From SIG644 sp045613985 (GTDB lineage Bacteria > Bacillota > Clostridia > Oscillospirales > CAG-272), in NCBI GenBank assembly GCA_045613985.1, contig JAZLCA010000054.1, positions 1 to 64,000 on the forward strand: a stretch of 64,000 nucleotides of DNA. The letters run 5' to 3'. The notes under the pieces were generated by a model. It had not been told where the DNA came from and ran no database searches. It saw nothing but the letters and a program-made list of their open reading frames with translations. Every line of letters starts with the position of its first letter. The first letter of the stretch is position 1. Positions 51,820 to 59,517 of this stretch are shown in pieces. The translations under genes were made by a program, and so were the position numbers.

Positions 51820-52875
51820 TTAAAATATAAGCGCGATAATATCCTTTCCCAAAACAAAAACCATCAGAATCATCAACAAAACGATACCGACAAAGTGAAT
51901 CTTGCTTTCAATTTCCTGGGAAATAGGTTTGCGGCGAATGCCTTCGATCGCCAAAAATACGAATCTGCCGCCGTCCAATGCGGGAAACGGAATCAGGTTG
52001 AAAACGCCCAAATTCATGGTGATCAAGGACGTAATGTTCAGTACGTACTGGAAAATTTGTTTGCCGTTCCAGCCGCTGTTATCGATGGTATCTTTGACGG
52101 TCGCCGTCACGCCGATGGGACTGGACAAAGCAGAAATGGAGAATCGTCCCGTCGCCAGATTGATAACGCTATCCCATACCATTTTCACAAGGGAGACGGA
52201 GCGATGCCAGCTGATTCGTATCAACTGCCAAACAGTGGGATCCTTAAATGCCCAAATTCCGAAATCCGCTTGCCCTAAGACCACGCCTTGCTCTTCGATC
52301 TGAGGGAAGACAACATTTTCCAAAACAACAGTCTCACCATCACGAATGACAGTCAAGGTAACCGGCTCGTGCCCTTGATTCATGATCTCATAGGTGAGCT
52401 CTTCGCCCGTGTATACTTTGATATTGTTGACCTTTATAACGGTGTCATTCACCTGCAAGCCTGCCTCTGTATTGCTGCTGGCATTTTCTGCAAAGCTGTG
52501 AATTTGAGTGGAAGCTAACAAATTCCGAGACAGACACACCATCAAAAAAACGATAACAAAGCCCAACAGCAAATTCATAGCAGCACCCGCCACTACGATA
52601 GCCATACGTTGCCATACCTTTTTGCGGGCAAAGGAATCGTCGCCCTCGGCATCTTCATTTTCACCCTTCATACTAACGTATCCACCAATCGGAAGGGCTC
52701 GCAGCGAAAAAAGCGTTCCGTGCTTTTTGGTTTTTCTTTGGAACAATTTCGGTCCCATACCGATAGAAAACTCCTCGATATAAACGCCGCACAACCGCGC
52801 CACCGTAAAATGACCCAATTCGTGTATCATGATCAACATGCCGAAGATCAGCAATGCCACGATAGCATATATCAT
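51820..52875 (-). CDS. rseP: RseP-type site-2 zinc metalloprotease
   Basis: 351 aa. Cleaves transmembrane substrates within the bilayer, such as anti-sigma factors or signal-peptide remnants. The first helix carries HELGH (MIHELGHFTVARL), the third ligand is in FNLIPFPALDGGR, and a PDZ domain lies in between (ENASSNTEAGLQVNDTVIKVNNIKVYTGEEL). About four membrane segments. GGAG before the ATG. Its position between dxr and ispG is the conserved one in Firmicutes. Confidence 0.95.
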   Translation of the reverse strand: MIYAIVALLIFGMLIMIHELGHFTVARLCGVYIEEFSIGMGPKLFQRKTKKHGTLFSLRALPIGGYVSMKGENEDAEGDDSFARKKVWQRMAIVVAGAAMNLLLGFVIVFLMVCLSRNLLASTQIHSFAENASSNTEAGLQVNDTVIKVNNIKVYTGEELTYEIMNQGHEPVTLTVIRDGETVVLENVVFPQIEEQGVVLGQADFGIWAFKDPTVWQLIRISWHRSVSLVKMVWDSVINLATGRFSISALSSPIGVTATVKDTIDNSGWNGKQIFQYVLNITSLITMNLGVFNLIPFPALDGGRFVFLAIEGIRRKPISQEIESKIHFVGIVLLMILMVFVLGKDIIALIF

Positions 52876-52924
52876 AATGATTACTCCTGCTTTCTTTTAA
52901 TTTTCGATAAGATTGCTTGCCGCA

Positions 52925-54094
52925 TTAAAGGCTTAAACGCTCGGCCGTCAGGCGACGGGCTTCGACATCATAATACAGAATTTCCTCCAAAGTATTTGCC
53001 TTTTGCGAGTCCGCCAGCTCTTCAACCGTGCTTTCGACCGCGTCAAAAATGTCGCAAAAGCCGATGTTATCCTGCAAGAAAGAGCCGACTGCCACTTCGT
53101 TGGCCGCATTGAGAACCGCGGGCATAGCACCGCCTTTTCGCAAGCACTTGCGCGCCAGGCTCAGAAGGACAAACGTTTGCTCATCCGGTTCAGCAAAGGT
53201 CAAGCTTGCACATTGTGTCAACGACAACGGATGGATCACGCCCGGCTCGCGGAAAGGATGCGTCAGTGCATGCTGGATGCAATGACGCATATCCGGCAGA
53301 GAGAGCTGCGCCATGATGCTATGGTCAATATATTCAACCATAGAATGAATTATACTCTCACGATGAACGATCACCTCGATGCGATGCTCGGGAATGTCAA
53401 ACAAGTGCGACGCCTCAATGATCTCAAAGCCCTTGTTCATCAAAGTCGCACTATCAACGGTAATCTTTTGTCCCATTTGCCACGTTGGATGCGCTAATGC
53501 ATCGCACCGCCGCATTGCTTGAAGCTGTTCTCTCGTTTTGCCAAAGAACGGGCCGCCGGAGGCAGTCAAGATCAGTTTTTTTACTTCATTTTGTCTTCCC
53601 GCCGACAAGCACTGGGCAATCGCACAATGCTCACTGTCGACCGGGCGAATAACAATTCCCTTTTCTCTTGCCAGCTTCATAACGATATCACCGGCAACGA
53701 CAAGAGATTCCTTGTTGGCCAGAGCCAGTTGTTTGTCCGTTTCAAGAACTGCCAAGGTGGGAAGAAGTCCTGCCTTGCCCACAATGGCGTTGAGAGCCAA
53801 CGGTGCGTGGCTGTCACGAATCATATCCAAGACACCCTCTGCCCCGCCATATACTCGAGTATGAGTGTCGGCAAGCCGCACGCGCAAGTCCTGCGCCGCG
53901 GCTTCATCACTCATAGCGCAGGCGCGAACACCAAACTCTCGCGCCTGACGTTCAGCGATATCAACGTTTTGATGCGCGCAAATAGCATCTACGGGAAAGC
54001 CACAGCGTCTTACGACGTCCAACGCCTGTTGTCCTACGGAACCCGTAGAGCCAAGGATCAGGACGGAAGAACGGTTTTTCTGTACTGTCTCCAT
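52925..54094 (-). CDS. dxr: 1-deoxy-D-xylulose-5-phosphate reductoisomerase
   Basis: 389 aa. Second step of the MEP pathway (DXP to MEP with NADPH). NADPH loop GSTGSVGQQALDVV; metal and substrate motifs PVDSEHCAIAQCL and TASGGPFFGKTREQL. The ATG shares one base with the TGA of cdsA, and its ribosome binding site (GGTGG) lies in the end of cdsA, so the two genes are coupled. A longer frame is rejected. Confidence 0.97.
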   Translation of the reverse strand: METVQKNRSSVLILGSTGSVGQQALDVVRRCGFPVDAICAHQNVDIAERQAREFGVRACAMSDEAAAQDLRVRLADTHTRVYGGAEGVLDMIRDSHAPLALNAIVGKAGLLPTLAVLETDKQLALANKESLVVAGDIVMKLAREKGIVIRPVDSEHCAIAQCLSAGRQNEVKKLILTASGGPFFGKTREQLQAMRRCDALAHPTWQMGQKITVDSATLMNKGFEIIEASHLFDIPEHRIEVIVHRESIIHSMVEYIDHSIMAQLSLPDMRHCIQHALTHPFREPGVIHPLSLTQCASLTFAEPDEQTFVLLSLARKCLRKGGAMPAVLNAANEVAVGSFLQDNIGFCDIFDAVESTVEELADSQKANTLEEILYYDVEARRLTAERLSL

Positions 54095-54930
54095 CACGCC
54101 ACCACAAACAAATTCCCCAAAGAACAAATGACAAGCAAAACAAGAGCCACCGCCATGACCGAATCAAAACGATCCAACACACCGCCGTGTCCCGGAAACA
54201 GCTTGCCGTAATCCTTGATGCCAAAGGTACGCTTGATGGCCGACATCAAAAGGTCCCCCACCTGCGAAACGATCGAGATGAATAATCCGCTGATACCAAG
54301 CACGACATAGTTGGCCGAGACGGTGCCACCGCTGATGCTTTGAACAATCCATCCGTAGCCAAGCATGGCCAAAATGCAAAACAGCGTACCGCCCACACTT
54401 CCCTCAATGGTTTTCTTGGGGCTAACGTCGGGGATGAGCTTGTGCTTGCCAAACAAAAATCCGCAAAAATAAGCAAAGGTATCCGTCACCCAAGCACCGA
54501 TAAAACAGATCAGATACACGTATTTGCCGGCGGGAACGCGGTAACGCAAAAGCGTTAGCGCAGTGAATGCAACAATAATGTAAAAACCGGTCAAAAAAGC
54601 CGTTCCTGCGTGGGAAAAGGTGATCGCTCCACGAGAAAACGTCATAACGGCGAACAGATACAATGCAAGAACGATCAAAGAGAGGGTCAGAATATGTTCA
54701 ACCTGTGACGTTTCAAACCAGTACGGCAACAAGGGCACTCCCGCCGACACTGCAAGCAATACGATCGAGTAGGCGTAATGCTTGATGGCGCCGATGCAAC
54801 GCAGCATTTCAAAGCAGGCGATCAGGGACAACAGTGCCATTACTGCCGGAAAAATCCAAAGTTCAGAAAAATACAACACCGGGAAAAAGATGGCTATAGC
54901 CACCACCGCGGTTAATACACGTTTTAACAT
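54094..54930 (-). CDS. cdsA: phosphatidate cytidylyltransferase
   Basis: 278 aa, about seven or eight membrane helices. Makes CDP-diacylglycerol for phospholipid synthesis. The family signature is SAIKRTFGIKDYGKLFPGHGGVLDRFDS near the C-terminus, with the metal-binding aspartates. GGAGG seven bases before the ATG. It lies between uppS and dxr as in most Firmicutes. Confidence 0.96.
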   Translation of the reverse strand: MLKRVLTAVVAIAIFFPVLYFSELWIFPAVMALLSLIACFEMLRCIGAIKHYAYSIVLLAVSAGVPLLPYWFETSQVEHILTLSLIVLALYLFAVMTFSRGAITFSHAGTAFLTGFYIIVAFTALTLLRYRVPAGKYVYLICFIGAWVTDTFAYFCGFLFGKHKLIPDVSPKKTIEGSVGGTLFCILAMLGYGWIVQSISGGTVSANYVVLGISGLFISIVSQVGDLLMSAIKRTFGIKDYGKLFPGHGGVLDRFDSVMAVALVLLVICSLGNLFVVA

Positions 54931-54945
54931 CGTTTACCTCCGATA

Positions 54946-55665
54946 TCACACGCCACCGTAGCGACGCTGTCTGGAATAAAAGGTACGAATGGCCTCGTCC
55001 ACGTCCGAAGGACCGAAATCGGGCCATAGCTTATCCGTAAAATACAGCTCTGCGTAAGCCGCTTGCCACAACAAAAAGTTGGAAATACGCATATCGCCCC
55101 CCGTACGGACGATGAGATCGGGGTCGGCGCAATGTGAGGTATACAGCGCATGGCTGATCGCCTGTTCAGTCACTGCTTCGTCCGTTGATTTTAACTCTTC
55201 CAGTGCCCGACAAATCTCTGCTCTGGCACCATAGTTAACGGCAATATTGAGTATCATATGGTTGTCTTTAGTCACTCGCTCCAAGTGATCCATCTTTTCA
55301 CGCAGGCGAGGGCGCAAAGGAGTACGATCCCCAATGAAATGAAATTGCACGCTGTGTCCACGCAATTCTTTTTCGCAGGAATCAATATATTCTTCTAACA
55401 GATTCATGATGGATTCCACCTCACGGGAGGGCCGTTTCCAATTTTCAGTGGAAAATGCGTACACGGTCATAGCCTTTAAACCCAGCTTTTCGCAGTACTG
55501 GGCCACGTTTTGAAAAGCTTTGGCACCCGCACGATGTCCCTGCTCACGGGCCATGCCTCGCATGACTGCCCACCGACCGTTACCATCCATGATAAAAGCT
55601 ATGTGAGAGAGTCTTTCATCCGGTACGATCTTTTTCTTTTCTTCACGCTTGATGAACAATCCCAT
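54946..55665 (-). CDS. uppS: undecaprenyl diphosphate synthase
   Basis: 239 aa. Builds the C55 lipid carrier for wall synthesis by cis-condensation of isopentenyl diphosphate. FIMDGNGRWA carries the catalytic aspartate; YAFSTENWKRP and DLIVRTGGDMRISNFLLWQAAYAELYF are diagnostic. GGAGG precedes the ATG. It is followed 15 bases later by cdsA. Confidence 0.97.
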   Translation of the reverse strand: MGLFIKREEKKKIVPDERLSHIAFIMDGNGRWAVMRGMAREQGHRAGAKAFQNVAQYCEKLGLKAMTVYAFSTENWKRPSREVESIMNLLEEYIDSCEKELRGHSVQFHFIGDRTPLRPRLREKMDHLERVTKDNHMILNIAVNYGARAEICRALEELKSTDEAVTEQAISHALYTSHCADPDLIVRTGGDMRISNFLLWQAAYAELYFTDKLWPDFGPSDVDEAIRTFYSRQRRYGGV

Positions 55666-55752
55666 AAATCATATTCCTCCGCATAATATAGGAAAGCGGG
55701 CGAAACATGAAAATCACATTTCGCCCCATCTTATGAGAAATCCGTATGAGAA

Positions 55753-56307
55753 TCAGATCTCCATGATTTCCTTTTCTTTCTTTGCCTGGATCTCCTCAAT
55801 CTTTTTGGTGCACTTGTCAGTGATATCCTGAATGGACTTTTCAGCAGCCTTCTGCTCGTCTTCGGTCAGAAGACCGTCCTTCTTCTGCTTTTTTGCATCT
55901 TCGTTGGCATCACGGCGAATGTTACGGATAGCAACCTTGGCATCTTCCGCATACTTCTGTACCTGCTTTTTGATCTCGCGGCGGCGTTCCTCGGTCAGTT
56001 GGGGGAAAGACAGGCGAATGACTCTACCATCGTTCATGGGAGTAATGCCAACGTCAGAGGCAAGGATCGCCTTTTCCATCGCCTTAAGCGTCGTGTTGTC
56101 GTAAGGGGTGATGACCAGCGTTCTGGCATCAGCAACACGAACGTCAGCCATGCTGTTCAAGGGCGTAGGAGATCCGTAATAATCAAAATTGACGCGAGCA
56201 AGCACACCGGGATTGGCTTGCGATGCACGAACGCCGCTCAGCGTCGTTTCAAAAGATGCAATTGCTTTCACAGTTCTTTCTTCCATGGGCTTGGTGTTAT
56301 ACTTCAT
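55753..56307 (-). CDS. frr: ribosome recycling factor
   Basis: 184 aa. Splits post-termination ribosomes together with EF-G. TLSGVRASQANPGVLARVNFDYYGSPTPL and the C-terminal long helices (VAIRNIRRDANEDAKKQKK) are characteristic. AGGAGG lies six bases before the ATG. It follows pyrH in the conserved order. Confidence 0.97.
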   Translation of the reverse strand: MKYNTKPMEERTVKAIASFETTLSGVRASQANPGVLARVNFDYYGSPTPLNSMADVRVADARTLVITPYDNTTLKAMEKAILASDVGITPMNDGRVIRLSFPQLTEERRREIKKQVQKYAEDAKVAIRNIRRDANEDAKKQKKDGLLTEDEQKAAEKSIQDITDKCTKKIEEIQAKKEKEIMEI

Positions 56308-56361
56308 AATAATCCTCCTTATGTGCGGGCCGAGGCCTCACGATTTATGTCTGAATTTTAA

Positions 56362-57084
56362 TTAACAATGAATTTCAGTTCCGATTCTTTCGCCCATCAC
56401 GACACGGTAGATGTTTTCAGGATCGGACAAGCCAAAGGCATAGCAACGTATGTTATTATCCTGGCAGAATGTGGCGGCACTCATATCGAGTGCTCTGAGA
56501 TTCTTCTCAAGAATCTCCATGTAGGTCAGCTCTTCGTAGCGGGTTGCAGTGGGATCGACCTTAGGATCCGCGCTGTAAATTGCGTCAATATTCTTGGCCA
56601 TCAGCACGACGTCGGCCTCAATCTCGGCTGCACGCAAAGCAGCTGCCGTATCGGTCGAAAAGTAAGGCAGGCCAGTACCTCCGCCGAGAATGACGATCTT
56701 ACCTGCCTCCAAGGCAGCAATGGCCTCGCGCGAGGTATAAAACTCCGCAAACGTATCCATCTTGACCGCGCTCAACACGACGGCATCCATCCCCTCTTGT
56801 TCGAAGGTGTCCTTGATGGCCAGCGCATTGATGGTTGTTGCCAGCATTCCCATGTGATCTGCCCGGCAGCGGTTCATCTTGCCACCTTGTCTGCCACGCC
56901 AGATGTTACCGGCACCGCACAAAAGGGCAACTTGTACACCGGCATCCTGACACTTTTTGACAACGGACGCGATCGTTCGGATAAAATCGAAATTCAAAAT
57001 ATCATTCGATCCTGCCGCAAGAGCCTCACCCGAGAGCTTAAGCAAAACGCGACGATATTTAGGCTTGATCTGATTGATTTCCAT
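56362..57084 (-). CDS. pyrH: UMP kinase
   Basis: 240 aa. Phosphorylates UMP to UDP and is usually feedback-inhibited by UTP. Motifs are RVLLKLSGEAL, LLCGAGNIWRGR, DHMGMLATTINALA and ILGGGTGLPYFSTDTAAALRA. The start at 57084 has GAGGAG seven bases upstream; eight upstream in-frame residues are rejected. It begins a transcription unit of its own, with a promoter at 57139-57167 and a palindrome in the leader. Confidence 0.97.
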   Translation of the reverse strand: MEINQIKPKYRRVLLKLSGEALAAGSNDILNFDFIRTIASVVKKCQDAGVQVALLCGAGNIWRGRQGGKMNRCRADHMGMLATTINALAIKDTFEQEGMDAVVLSAVKMDTFAEFYTSREAIAALEAGKIVILGGGTGLPYFSTDTAAALRAAEIEADVVLMAKNIDAIYSADPKVDPTATRYEELTYMEILEKNLRALDMSAATFCQDNNIRCYAFGLSDPENIYRVVMGERIGTEIHC

Positions 57085-57100
57085 AGACAATCTCCTCAAA

Positions 57101-57116
57101 GCAGGCACGTGCCTGC
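57101..57116. promoter_or_regulatory. 16-bp perfect palindrome in the pyrH leader
   Basis: GCAGGCAC/GTGCCTGC, a few bases upstream of the pyrH ribosome binding site and downstream of the promoter. It could be an operator or an RNA hairpin that affects translation of UMP kinase. Confidence 0.5.
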
Positions 57117-57138
57117 ACCGTTTGCTATTCTACCCTAT

Positions 57139-57167
57139 ATTTTACTACAAAACCTTTCTTTTGTAAA
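57139..57167 (-). promoter_or_regulatory. promoter of the pyrH-to-polC operon
   Basis: TTTACA (57162-57167), 17-base spacer, TAAAAT (57139-57144) on the minus strand, between the tsf terminator and pyrH. Confidence 0.65.
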
Positions 57168-57223
57168 CAGCATTTTGTAAATTTCTCTTCTTTTTTTCTC
57201 ATTTTTTGAAACCGCAGGCATAG

Positions 57224-57254
57224 AAAAAGGACGCTTTTGCAAGCGCCCTTTTTC
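57224..57254 (-). terminator. terminator of rpsB-tsf
   Basis: AAGAAAAAGGGCGCTT, loop GCAA, then AAGCGTCCTTTTTCT on the minus strand; lies 15 bases after the tsf stop. Confidence 0.88.
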
Positions 57255-57268
57255 TTATGGAAGGAAAA

Positions 57269-58195
57269 TTACTTTCCTGCGGTCATCTTAGCGATTTCCT
57301 CAGCGAAGTTCTCTTCTCTCTTCTGAATGCCCTCGCCCTTTTCGAAGCGGAAGAAGCCGGTGATGGTGATGTTGCCGCCCAGCTCCTTAGCAACAGACTC
57401 GACGTACTTGCCGACCTTCATGTCCTCGTCCTTGACGTAGGTCATGTCAACCAGGCAGTTGTTGTCGTAGAACTTGCTGATACGGCCCTGTACCATCTTT
57501 TCCTTGATGGCATCGGGCTTCTTTGCGTTAGCGGGATCGTTTGCGATCTGAGCCAACAGAATGTTCTTCTCCTCCTCCAGAACGGAAGCGGGAACCTCGT
57601 CACGGTTCAGGTAGGGGGTAGGATATGCACCGATCTGAAGTGCGATGTTCTTTGCAAATGCAGCGAAGCCATCCTTATCAGCAACGTCGGTGTCGAACTT
57701 AACCAGAACGCCGATGGAGCCGTTACCGTGAACGTAGGTAGCAACAGCGTTGCCTTCAACGATGACGAAGCGGCGAATGCTCAGCTTCTCACCGATCTGT
57801 GCGATCTTCTCGATCAGAACGCTCTCAACTGCGCTGTCGGTACCGGCGTAGGTAGCCTTGAGCAGAGCGTCAACGTCAGCGGGCTTGCTCTCCAGAATGG
57901 TAGCGAGCAGACCGTCAACAAATTCCTGGAAGGATGCATTCTTTGCAACGAAGTCAGTCTCGGAGTTAACCTGGATCATAGCGTATGCGGCGCCCTTGCT
58001 CATCAGCTTAACGATACCGTCAGCTGCGATTCTGCTTTCCTTCTTAGCAGCGGTTGCAAGACCCTTCTCGCGAAGGATGGTGATTGCCTTATCCATATCG
58101 CCTTCAGCCTCAACCAGCGCCTTCTTGCAGTCCATCATACCCAGACCGGTCTTTGCGCGCAGTTCAGCTACGTCTTTTGCAGTAATGTTAGCCAT
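57269..58195 (-). CDS. tsf: elongation factor Ts
   Basis: 308 aa. Nucleotide-exchange factor of EF-Tu. The N-terminal UBA-like part shows VAELRAKTGLGMMDCKKALVEAEGDMDKAI, the core VNSETDFVAKN. The ATG at 58195 follows GAGG; two residues upstream are rejected. It lies 43 bases after rpsB and is cotranscribed with it. Confidence 0.98.
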   Translation of the reverse strand: MANITAKDVAELRAKTGLGMMDCKKALVEAEGDMDKAITILREKGLATAAKKESRIAADGIVKLMSKGAAYAMIQVNSETDFVAKNASFQEFVDGLLATILESKPADVDALLKATYAGTDSAVESVLIEKIAQIGEKLSIRRFVIVEGNAVATYVHGNGSIGVLVKFDTDVADKDGFAAFAKNIALQIGAYPTPYLNRDEVPASVLEEEKNILLAQIANDPANAKKPDAIKEKMVQGRISKFYDNNCLVDMTYVKDEDMKVGKYVESVAKELGGNITITGFFRFEKGEGIQKREENFAEEIAKMTAGK

Positions 58196-58238
58196 TTTCA
58201 AAATCCTCTTTTCTGATTATTTTGTTGGGAAACGGAAA

Positions 58239-58961
58239 TTATTCCTCGGTGGTTTCAGCAGTCTCGGGAGCGTTCTGCTCGCCCTGTCTGCCCTCGATCA
58301 TAGCGTCAGCGATGACGGAGGAGATCAACTTGATGGCGCGGATAGCGTCATCGTTACCGGGGATAACGTAGTCAGCATCGTCGGGATCGCAGTTGGTGTC
58401 AACGATAGCGATTACCGGGATACCCAGCTTCTTTGCCTCGAGAACTGCGTTTCTTTCCTTGTGGGGGTCAACGATGAAGATAGCGGAAGGCAGAGTATCC
58501 ATGGTCTTGATACCGCCCAGGTTCTTCTCCAGGTCGAAAGCTTCCTTCTGCAGACCTGCAACCTCTTTCTTAGGCAGCAGATTGAAGGTGCCGTCCTCAT
58601 GCATCTTGTTCAGGCTGTTCAAACGAGCGATGGACTTCTTGATGGTCTTGAAGTTGGTCATCATGCCGCCGGGCCAACGGTTGTTCACATAGTACATACC
58701 GCAGCGGGTAGCCTCTTCCTTGATGGCCTCTGCCGCCTGCTTCTTGGTGCCGACGAACAGAAGGGTGCCGCCCTGCGCAGACAGCTCGCGGACAAACATG
58801 TAAGCTTCCTCGAACTTCTTAACCGTCTTCTGCAGGTCGATGATATAGATGCCGTTTCTTTCAGTGAAGATGTACTCCTGCATCTTGGGGTTCCATCTTC
58901 TGGTGTGGTGTCCGAAATGAACACCTGCTTCAAGCAGCTGCTTGATGGTAATGATAGACAT
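58239..58961 (-). CDS. rpsB: 30S ribosomal protein S2
   Basis: 240 aa. Motifs are LLEAGVHFGHHTRRWNPKM, GIYIIDLQKTVKKFEEAY and PVIAIVDTNCDPDDADYVIPGNDDA. GGAGG lies eight bases before the ATG; a longer in-frame extension into the leader is rejected. A leader of about 130 bases with a hairpin precedes it. Confidence 0.98.
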   Translation of the reverse strand: MSIITIKQLLEAGVHFGHHTRRWNPKMQEYIFTERNGIYIIDLQKTVKKFEEAYMFVRELSAQGGTLLFVGTKKQAAEAIKEEATRCGMYYVNNRWPGGMMTNFKTIKKSIARLNSLNKMHEDGTFNLLPKKEVAGLQKEAFDLEKNLGGIKTMDTLPSAIFIVDPHKERNAVLEAKKLGIPVIAIVDTNCDPDDADYVIPGNDDAIRAIKLISSVIADAMIEGRQGEQNAPETAETTEE

Positions 58962-59059
58962 TTCAATGTCCTCCTTCGGTTTTTTCCACCACATAATTTT
59001 CGTGCTCATCACCCTGTTGGGCACCGAACGCACGCCGTTATGTGTGTGTATTTTTTTGT

Positions 59060-59091
59060 ATTGCGGACGCACTTTGGGCAATTTCCGCAAT
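59060..59091 (-). promoter_or_regulatory. hairpin in the rpsB leader, candidate S2 autoregulatory site
   Basis: ATTGCGGA pairs with TCCGCAAT (59084-59091 with 59060-59067), loop of 16 bases, within the long 5' leader. S2 leaders that bind the protein are known in several Firmicutes; here the role is inferred from position only. Confidence 0.45.
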
Positions 59092-59099
59092 TACAAGTG

Positions 59100-59128
59100 A
59101 TTATAGCACATTCCGTTCCAACTTTCAA
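59100..59128 (-). promoter_or_regulatory. promoter of rpsB-tsf inside a 14-bp inverted repeat
   Basis: TTGAAA (59123-59128), 17-base spacer, TATAAT (59100-59105) on the minus strand. The -10 lies in one arm of a perfect 14-bp inverted repeat (59100-59113 with 59131-59144, spacer 17) that straddles the promoter. Confidence 0.8.
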
Positions 59129-59163
59129 CAGAATGTGCTATAATTTACAAATTATTAACAATT

Positions 59164-59469
59164 TTATTTGCACTTACCGCCTTCGCAAGCATCGTGACAA
59201 ACAGGAGAGGTCAATGATTGTTCTTCCGTCTCTGTGAGTCGCACAAGAATCGTGTCCTCCCCGATGCACTCGATCTTGCACCACGGAATAAACAGGTATT
59301 CCGTTTTGCCCAACCCCAGAAAGCCTCCACCGCCCCGGGGCACCATCAAAGACGTAAGCGTGGCGCATTTGGGATCAAACTCAAAATCGGTTGCGAAGCC
59401 CAGTCTTGAGCCGTCGCATAAATTTATAATCTCTTTTTTTCGCAGCGAAAGCGTGGTACAGCGTGGCAC
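59164..59469 (-). CDS. ymxH: YlmC/YmxH family sporulation protein (PRC-barrel)
   Basis: 101 aa. A small PRC-barrel protein conserved in endospore formers. SLRKKEIINLCDGSRLGFATDFEFD and KTEYLFIPWCKIECIGEDTILV match the family; the central glycine-rich loop is RGGGGFLGLG. The C-terminal tail has an extra cysteine-rich end CHDACEGGKCK. The GTG at 59469 has GGAGG seven bases upstream and aligns with family starts; a TTG at 59511 is rejected. It lies 48 bases after the ATPase-like gene and may be in the same unit. Confidence 0.88.
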   Translation of the reverse strand: MPRCTTLSLRKKEIINLCDGSRLGFATDFEFDPKCATLTSLMVPRGGGGFLGLGKTEYLFIPWCKIECIGEDTILVRLTETEEQSLTSPVCHDACEGGKCK

Positions 59470-59517
59470 TTCCCTACCTCCAAAAACGGATTGTTCGTCC
59501 GAAGACGTCAATGCAGT

